Positions 59,301 to 64,000 of a DNA stretch of 64,000 nucleotides are shown here, piece by piece. A program made the position numbers and the translations under genes. The notes under the pieces were generated by a model. It searched no databases and was not told the origin of the DNA. It saw nothing but the letters and a program-made list of their open reading frames with translations. The stretch is from Bacteroidetes bacterium 43-16 (lineage in GTDB: Bacteria > Bacteroidota > Bacteroidia > Chitinophagales > Chitinophagaceae), in assembly GCA_001897525.1 (NCBI GenBank), contig MKTB01000003.1, positions 372,001 through 436,000 on the forward strand. The letters run 5' to 3'. Each line of letters opens with the position of its first letter. Position 1 is the first letter of the stretch.

Positions 59301-60202
59301 TTGATCGTTACGGGGACTTTATATTCATAAACGCCCGGGGTGGTCGCTGAAAAGGAATAAGTACCAGCACTGTTCAACGTAAATGTGGCACCTGAAGGCC
59401 CGCTGTTTAATACAGGTATACCGAATACTCCTCCTCCGGTAGGCAGGTAATCATTGGTCTTGAGGTCTCCGGATACAGCCACTCCCGATTGCGACATACT
59501 TTCATCACTTTTCAAAACCGGTGGGTTGTGTATAGGACCGGAGAGCGAGCCAATGCGCATAATTCCTGCGGTCGGGATCATGGCTATCTCTGTATTCAAT
59601 ACAACATTTCCGATAGCTTTTAGCCGGTATAATATCGGTGTCGTTTCTAAGTGATAGGCCGTATTTTTAGGTGCATAGCGGAACTCCATCATCGTCTTTA
59701 CCAGATCGAAAGCACCACCGGAATTTGGAGGCAGGTTATTGGTCAGTTTGTATTGTACTACCGCGAACACCCTGCCGTCATTAGCTAATTCATAAGTACC
59801 GGTCTCCGCAGCTCCCCAGTATCCATTGGAAGTTTGAGCTGGAGGCAACATTTTTATTTTTGCCGTATCATAGAGTATTTCGGCAATTATGGTATTTGAA
59901 CTGCTGAGTGTCAAATTCATTGGATTAGCATTTCTTTCGATGGTCATCCCAAACTGGGTCGGTACATTTACCAGCATAATCTGGGATACATTTGCCGCAT
60001 TCGGATATCCGAATGCTCCACGCCAATACTCATTATACACATCTGTGGTAGTACTCGAAGATTGAATAGATGTAGCCGCTCCCTGGTTTAATGCAGGAGA
60101 AGCAGTACCGTAATCGTAATAGAAATTCTGCTGGGCACTTACAACTCCTGACTGCAACAGAAAGGGTATTAATAAACTTATGTAGTGTTTAAAATGTTTC
60201 AT
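56339..60202 (-). CDS. Large secreted protein with tandem cadherin/VCBS-like Ig repeats (tandem-95 type)
   Basis: About 1287 residues from MKHFKHYISLL, signal peptide ending GVVSAQ. The N-terminal 250 residues form one beta domain. Then come roughly nine repeats of 80-110 residues. Each has a core such as GNISRNDVDPDGN, GTIVLNADGTFTYTPASGFQGNDT and DTARIRVCDNG, the pattern of bacterial cadherin-like/VCBS domains in long adhesins. A final CARDB-like domain (NNDVFTYSYDPNQ...GGDLNHVNNSNN) ends the protein with no YPNP sorting motif. It may therefore be secreted by another route, be retained by a partner, or be processed differently. It is just downstream of the 930-residue T9SS cargo gene. Confidence 0.85.
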   Translation of the reverse strand: MKHFKHYISLLIPFLLQSGVVSAQQNFYYDYGTASPALNQGAATSIQSSSTTTDVYNEYWRGAFGYPNAANVSQIMLVNVPTQFGMTIERNANPMNLTLSSSNTIIAEILYDTAKIKMLPPAQTSNGYWGAAETGTYELANDGRVFAVVQYKLTNNLPPNSGGAFDLVKTMMEFRYAPKNTAYHLETTPILYRLKAIGNVVLNTEIAMIPTAGIMRIGSLSGPIHNPPVLKSDESMSQSGVAVSGDLKTNDYLPTGGGVFGIPVLNSGPSGATFTLNSAGTYSFSATTPGVYEYKVPVTIKTGNNGSGTQVFYETVKFVVTDKDASNNPVLAANDYIVTRLGQNTTLKVLENDLSTNTGRQLNVGSLNLGGNASYTTPAGGVFTVNATNGTINYVPAAANVNGTNAYKDSVKYTICDNSPVPVCNDAWAFVDVDAQLPAPNRVTSNNDAVLTYQNKPVTGNLLSNDQEPNGLPLKAKAETINIPGKGVLEIAENGIYTFSPTPNFTGSLTIPYKAYNETTNDLLRDTAIANITIFVKPFEAMPDMAVTQAGTATQGSVADNDNMPKGVTYGPLTARPGNPGTEVPVIDPATGVYTFPAVVTPGTYTFEVQVCAAAGVCTATPLTITVTDPKNTDAKPVANPDITGLKQNHAGGTSNSVSVNPLSNDASGNFGGQLDPAITVITPALHGNVTVDPLTGMVSYTPNPGFTGQDSLKYQVCETGTNKCSSAWMYFSVYPTDPLTETATGINTTIAADDYVRVLANSGAVSVNLLANDKDPEGHTQTIQDIASGAIPNGTYTINNGILAFTPNAGFVGVVAISYTVSDNGNPVANRKGTAYVEVYAAAPDVKNDHMATTQGKALTGDVSTNDIELSGFPLVYNTTPAQAPANGTVIINPDGTFAYTPAASFMGVDSFKYTVCNTKQVCNTAWAYVSVIPPAIPPGLANRAPIAQNDESTTFINQPVSGNISRNDVDPDGNTLTYTVLNTPGHGTIVLNADGTFTYTPASGFQGNDTARIRVCDNGSPSLCDTTVLTVSVKRDPSPGVNDAPDANDDIVSTIPNATVTGNVLLNDRDPNGDVLSASIIGTVPPGFSMNSNGNFTYAPPATAVDTTITVRYVACDNGTPSKCDTASLYIAVRAKIADLTILSAVSSPNISAAAPSTNLVLTAVEIFGGRTRNEVRPVYIRLLKNNDVFTYSYDPNQTTINAPMATNIENNKWELVSENNDFILFRLKPGNNISAYGLSSIGIKLSLKPGATKGVANITSLIVNNSGGDLNHVNNSNNRFVNVQ

Positions 60203-60222
60203 GAGCAAGTATTTAGAATTAT

Positions 60223-60253
60223 TACCAGGTGCGGAAAGTCTCCACACCTGGTA
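60223..60253 (-). other. Intercistronic hairpin between the two large cargo genes
   Basis: 9-bp stem TACCAGGTG (60223-60231) with CACCTGGTA (60245-60253), no T run on the minus strand. It may be an RNA-stability or partial-attenuation structure rather than a terminator. Confidence 0.5.
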
Positions 60254-60269
60254 GTAATCATTAAAGAAA

Positions 60270-63062
60270 TTATAGTTTCTGTACTTTCACCGATTGAACA
60301 CCGGTAGTACCGGTAACGGTAACAAGATAATTACCTGCAGCATATTTGCTCATATCAATGGCAGCCAGTCCTGATGTCGCTGTTGTGCTGGTCATCAGCT
60401 GCCCCAGGGTATTATACACTTCTATTTTACTGCCTGCTTCAATTCCTGCTATTACAGCCTGGTTAGTTACCGGATTAGGATAAACAGATAGTTCTGATAC
60501 CAGCTTAATAGAAGATTTTTGGTTTAAGAGATTACCAACAAGGCTTGCATCATAGAAAAGCTGATAATAAACACCGTTATTGGTATTGTTCACCTCACCA
60601 CCGCTATTGGGCTGGATGTTTACGTAGAACATTACATCATCTCCAAAGTTGTTGTTATGTGTTTTAATGGTCAGGTAAACGGTTACCGCACTGGATGGAG
60701 GAATAGAATAGCTGGCATTGGAAACAAACCTGTAATTGTTGTTCTGGCCGGCTACACTGTTATTGGTAATGTTCCATTTTGTGTTATCATAAGGGAACTG
60801 CTCTCCTTCAATAGTTACATTACCTGCGGCGGCACCATTCACCTGTATATCCACCAGTTGCTGGGAAAGAGGCAGCCCTTGAATAGTAAAAGCAATTGGT
60901 CCGTTAGTAGCAACTTCGTTCAGGTTAACGATGGAAACGGCTATTTTGCGGTAGGCAGGTCCATATTCACTGATACCATATTGAACAACCGGTTGCAGGT
61001 CTGGTAATACACAGTTTTTGATATTAATAGTTACCGGCAGGGAAACACTGTAACAGTTGTACACCTGGTCACGGAATACCACATAGTATTTGTAAGCCCC
61101 CACTCCTGTAAGTACATTAGACACCCTAGTTGCATTACTGGTCGGGTTAGGAACAGTATGATACTCTACTACAGAATTGATCGGGTTGCCACCTTCTGAA
61201 ACTGTAGGTAACACCACTGTTGTCTGATTAGTAGCATTACAGTCATTAGTGTAGCTGTAAGAATTCAACCTTGGAGCAAAGCTACCCGTATTACAGTTAT
61301 CACAGGCATCAGGAACGCCATCGAAGTCGGAATCGATACTGTTATCGCCAGGGCATAGATCAATACAATCTCCGAAGCCATCACCATCTGCATCTTCAAA
61401 TATGTAGGCACCAAAAATCCTTGTCTGGTTGCCCAGGCCCACGGTTACTAAACCGGTATTTAATTCAATCTGCACCATATTGAAAGACTTGGTCGTTTTA
61501 AACCCGACTCTTGCTTTACTGCTATTGCCCGGTAAAATGTCCAGGCCCAGCAATTGTGCATTACCTACATTTGATTCTCTGAGTGTTTTGGTATTTCCAC
61601 TCACCAGGTAGGTTTTAATGGTGATACCGGACAAGAGGTTTACATCCAGTAAGCCACCGGCCTGAACGATCTCATATCCGGCACTTGTACCGGCAGGGAA
61701 TGCAGTACCGTTGTTTACCGCGGAAACCCTGGCTCCGGCAAGAATACCTGCGATCAATGGTGAAGTATAGACTGCGTAGTCTTCCCTGTCCGCTGTAATT
61801 ACATTATTCACATTACTTAAGGAATGTAATGCGATCCCATAAGTACCGTTAAAAGTCTCTCCGCCGAAACCAAAGAAGCCCGGGTTATTGGCCACTAAAG
61901 AGCCACTGAATTTACCCGAAGGAGCAGAGCCCAAATAGATATTACAATCGGTACAAGATCCCGGTTCTGCATAAGCATAATAAATTTTTGTAGCCGCTAT
62001 AGCAACAGAAGCCCCGAAGTTTTGTCTAAAACGTATTTCATTAAAAGGCTTGGATGTTTTGAAGCCTATTTTAGCACGGTTAGCATTATTGAAGGACAAT
62101 ATCTTTAAAGACAACAAGCCGCCACCTGTTCCGGAACTTACTGTTGTGGATTCCTGTTTCTGGCCAAACAAATAAGTTTCTACAGACATGGTATTAAGTA
62201 TATTTACCATAGCCAGTGCATTACCATCAGAATTGGACACAACAAATCCTGCATTGTAGCCGGCAGGATAAACGCCACCTGTATTCAATACGCCTACAGA
62301 AGGAGAAGAAAGTATGGTAACCGGTGTAACCAGGGCTGCGAAATCATTGGAATTTGCATTAATGATGTTGTCTGCATTGATCAGGTTACATGCCGCACAG
62401 ATACCCGGTCCGTCATAAGAAACGTTAACCGTTCTGCCCGCGATAGGCATATTGCAGTGTTCTACATTCAGCTGATTCGGGTTTAAAGAAGAGAAGGCAA
62501 ATGCGCTATACACTTTTAAACCGTTAAGGAAGTTTTTAGCAAGCCCGGAGGTATAAAAGCGGACTTCATTAAATGGTTTTGTTGTCGTGAAGGTTAAATA
62601 GCTCTTTGTGTTGGAAACAGAGAGAATACTGATAGATAAAAGGCTGCCGGCAGATTTCACCTCCTGCAGTTGCCCGTTTAAATAGGTGCTTACATAAACA
62701 CCATTCAAAATGCCCAAAGAGAGCACCTGTTCACTTGAAAACAAATAACCTGTAACCGTTCCGGCAGGATAGGTAGTATCATAATTCTTTACCGTAACCC
62801 CTTTTGAGTTCAATACATCTAAAATAGATCCGTAATAGGCTCCCGTAGTGACATCATCATCAATTATTTTATTCAGGTCAACGTAATTGGATCCTAAACA
62901 TAACTGCGTGACACAGAAAGCACCGGAATTGGTCACTTTGGCTACCTGCACGCCCTCTCCGGTAATAGGCTTGTACATGTACTGTGCATTAGCTTTCGAT
63001 TGGCTGAGGCCAAAGAAAAGACACAGGAGCAGGGTAAGTTTAACAAGTGTGTGTTTTGTCAT
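60270..63062 (-). CDS. Secreted T9SS type A cargo with thrombospondin type 3 repeats
   Basis: 930 residues; signal peptide ending KANAQ. Three related beta-rich modules fill residues 40-560, each with NPFNEIRF/KPFNEVRFYTSG-like strands (TTKPFNEVRFYTSGL, TSKPFNEIRFRQNFG, TTKSFNMVQIELNTG) and a Cys pair near the start. A calcium-binding thrombospondin type 3 repeat follows (DADGDGFGDCIDLCPGD and DSDFDGVPDACDNC). Then come Ig-like and CARDB-like domains (KIAVSIVNLNEVATNGPIAFTI) and the sorting domain LSVYPNPVTNQAVIAG...GNYLVTVTG. Such OmpA-like/TSP3 linkers are typical of surface proteins. It precedes the tandem-Ig gene by 67 bp, separated by a hairpin, so a two-protein surface system is plausible. 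Confidence 0.87.
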   Translation of the reverse strand: MTKHTLVKLTLLLCLFFGLSQSKANAQYMYKPITGEGVQVAKVTNSGAFCVTQLCLGSNYVDLNKIIDDDVTTGAYYGSILDVLNSKGVTVKNYDTTYPAGTVTGYLFSSEQVLSLGILNGVYVSTYLNGQLQEVKSAGSLLSISILSVSNTKSYLTFTTTKPFNEVRFYTSGLAKNFLNGLKVYSAFAFSSLNPNQLNVEHCNMPIAGRTVNVSYDGPGICAACNLINADNIINANSNDFAALVTPVTILSSPSVGVLNTGGVYPAGYNAGFVVSNSDGNALAMVNILNTMSVETYLFGQKQESTTVSSGTGGGLLSLKILSFNNANRAKIGFKTSKPFNEIRFRQNFGASVAIAATKIYYAYAEPGSCTDCNIYLGSAPSGKFSGSLVANNPGFFGFGGETFNGTYGIALHSLSNVNNVITADREDYAVYTSPLIAGILAGARVSAVNNGTAFPAGTSAGYEIVQAGGLLDVNLLSGITIKTYLVSGNTKTLRESNVGNAQLLGLDILPGNSSKARVGFKTTKSFNMVQIELNTGLVTVGLGNQTRIFGAYIFEDADGDGFGDCIDLCPGDNSIDSDFDGVPDACDNCNTGSFAPRLNSYSYTNDCNATNQTTVVLPTVSEGGNPINSVVEYHTVPNPTSNATRVSNVLTGVGAYKYYVVFRDQVYNCYSVSLPVTINIKNCVLPDLQPVVQYGISEYGPAYRKIAVSIVNLNEVATNGPIAFTIQGLPLSQQLVDIQVNGAAAGNVTIEGEQFPYDNTKWNITNNSVAGQNNNYRFVSNASYSIPPSSAVTVYLTIKTHNNNFGDDVMFYVNIQPNSGGEVNNTNNGVYYQLFYDASLVGNLLNQKSSIKLVSELSVYPNPVTNQAVIAGIEAGSKIEVYNTLGQLMTSTTATSGLAAIDMSKYAAGNYLVTVTGTTGVQSVKVQKL

Positions 63063-63152
63063 TTTTTACATTTTAAGTGTTAAGAATTACAGTTTGATTT
63101 TTTTTATAGGATGGGCATTAGTAGGTTGAAATTGTAAGCGCAGGGATATACT

Positions 63153-64000
63153 TTACAGGATTTGAAAAGTACACAGCGATGCTTCTTGATGCTTCTTCAC
63201 TATTTCCGCTTTCAATTTTTTTAGCTCAGCATGTAATTGCTCTTCCCCTTTCTTGTAATCGCTGAGCGACTTGCTGAACCTTGCATTGCTTTCGCCATAA
63301 CGTTCTGTCCAGTCTTTTTGCTTTATTACGGCATTAATGTTCAAAAGGGTGTATTGATAAAAATCACAAGCTTTTGCCTGTTGCTTTTGATCGTAATAGT
63401 AAGTTGCTATTGTTTCAAGCTGTTGCGGAGCCAGGATAGAAAATACCTGGTTGCCGCCTTGCTCTGTGTAGGCTAAAATGGCTTCGGGGAGGATAAGGGC
63501 ATTGCTGTCGAGCTGGAGCTTTGCTAACCTGATCTCTTCTGCAACAGGCCTCTCAATGTTCCTGTAGATAAGATCAAACAGCTTTTCTGCATTTTTACTA
63601 TCGTTTGTTTGCAGATAGGCAGTTGCCAGGATAAAAAAGCAATCCATCAGATTTGCCTTTTTAATGGCCTCTGCAAGGCCAATAATTTCCGGGTAAGCCT
63701 TTGAACGATACAAATGGCTGATATGCAACTTCAGGAGTTCGATGCTTGCTGATTCACGATAATATGCAGCACCTAAAGCAATCGCTTTTTGTTCTTCTCC
63801 GGTATTATAAAGCACCGGCAACTCTGCCTGCTTTAAGCGGTTGATCACCCGGTCACTTCCTTTAAAAATATTAAATGCCTCAGGCAGGGATACTTTTAAT
63901 GAAGCATAATTTTCCTGCTTTTCTAAAAGAAAAATTTTTGATAACAGAAGAGGCCGGACTATACTTTTATCTTTCGCATTTGACCGGATCAGTTTATCTG
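63153..64000 (-). CDS. Helical-repeat (TPR-like) protein, 5' part beyond the window
   Basis: The frame is open to the right edge with no start in sight (upstream codons read LLLSKIFLLEKQENYASL and so on), so this is the C-terminal ~280 residues. The sequence is all helical with repeat-like units: GEEQKAIALGAAYYRESASIELLKLHISHLYRSKAYPEIIGLAEAI, MDCFFILATAYLQTNDSKNAEKLFDLIYRN, and QQLETIATYYYDQKQQAKACDFYQYTLLNINA. These look like TPR. The last 50 residues form a charged helix (ELKKLKAEIVKKHQEAS). No catalytic motif is seen. Co-transcription with the two large cargo genes is possible: the gap is 90 bp with no terminator found. Confidence 0.72.
   Translation of the reverse strand, partial: DKLIRSNAKDKSIVRPLLLSKIFLLEKQENYASLKVSLPEAFNIFKGSDRVINRLKQAELPVLYNTGEEQKAIALGAAYYRESASIELLKLHISHLYRSKAYPEIIGLAEAIKKANLMDCFFILATAYLQTNDSKNAEKLFDLIYRNIERPVAEEIRLAKLQLDSNALILPEAILAYTEQGGNQVFSILAPQQLETIATYYYDQKQQAKACDFYQYTLLNINAVIKQKDWTERYGESNARFSKSLSDYKKGEEQLHAELKKLKAEIVKKHQEASLCTFQIL

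Overview
The window reads as chromosomal DNA of a Bacteroidota bacterium, most likely from the Chitinophagia/Sphingobacteriia side (family not resolved). Three observations support this. Several secreted proteins carry type IX secretion (T9SS) C-terminal sorting domains: one type B (gliding-motility-associated style) and six type A (YPNP-like). About 17 genes are preceded by a TAnnTTTG box, the Bacteroidota -7 promoter element, and purine-rich Shine-Dalgarno sites are mostly absent. The housekeeping repertoire also fits: type III glutamine synthetase, a dihydroorotase with the DDQVH variant, BamA with a long POTRA region, HemJ, and imelysin. No phage, integrase, transposase, plasmid function or CRISPR array was seen. 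One tRNA (Leu, UAG) is present.

Layout. 1-5.6 kb: 3' part of asd, a type B T9SS cargo protein, trigger factor, tRNA-Leu and a Cys-rich lipoprotein. 5.7-13.1 kb (minus strand): class D beta-lactamase-like lipoprotein, bamA behind uppS, an outer membrane barrel, and a CapD/WbpM-type nucleotide-sugar dehydratase. 13.4-17.2 kb: a small secreted Lys-rich protein, an alpha-oxoamine synthase (sphingolipid/sulfonolipid/biotin-type enzyme), a DEDDh exonuclease, an ArsC/Spx-like protein, a DUF4920 protein and ndk. 17.3-23.9 kb (minus): three tandem POT peptide transporters, a PorT-like barrel and a DUF1573 protein. 24-34.9 kb (mostly plus): a secreted beta-helix protein, a copper P-type ATPase, a TPR membrane protein, tatD overlapping tcdA, a heptamer tandem repeat, then asnS-GT2-hemJ-small protein as a probable operon. 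34.9-39.2 kb (minus): a four-gene operon encoding an outer membrane porin, a Tat/lipobox Rieske protein, an imelysin lipoprotein and a di-heme oxidoreductase. 39.4-43.5 kb: a hypothetical protein, an orphan MoxR ATPase, a 2OG-Fe(II) oxygenase overlapping a membrane protein, and dihydroorotase. 43.8-64 kb: mainly T9SS cargo, with der and type III glutamine synthetase between. The cargo includes two adjacent PNGase F-like proteins with all three catalytic acidic residues matched, a small protein with a CxxCH heme motif, and a 930-residue TSP3 protein upstream of a 1287-residue tandem-Ig protein. A helical-repeat protein runs off the right edge.

How genes work together. The Rieske, imelysin, di-heme and porin proteins look like a cell-envelope redox/metal module: porin in the outer membrane, electron carriers and an iron-linked lipoprotein in the periplasm. 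An 18-bp inverted repeat lies upstream. The two PNGase F-like enzymes would be exported by T9SS and could deglycosylate external glycoproteins, with the three peptide transporters elsewhere in the window able to take up released peptides; that link is only an inference. The rest is ordinary core metabolism and envelope biogenesis. Intergenic regions are well resolved by about 20 hairpin terminators, several overlapping the promoter of the next gene. The best candidates for under-described biology are the four-gene redox operon, the PNGase pair, and the genes whose promoter box sits only 4-7 nt before the ATG (possible leaderless mRNAs).
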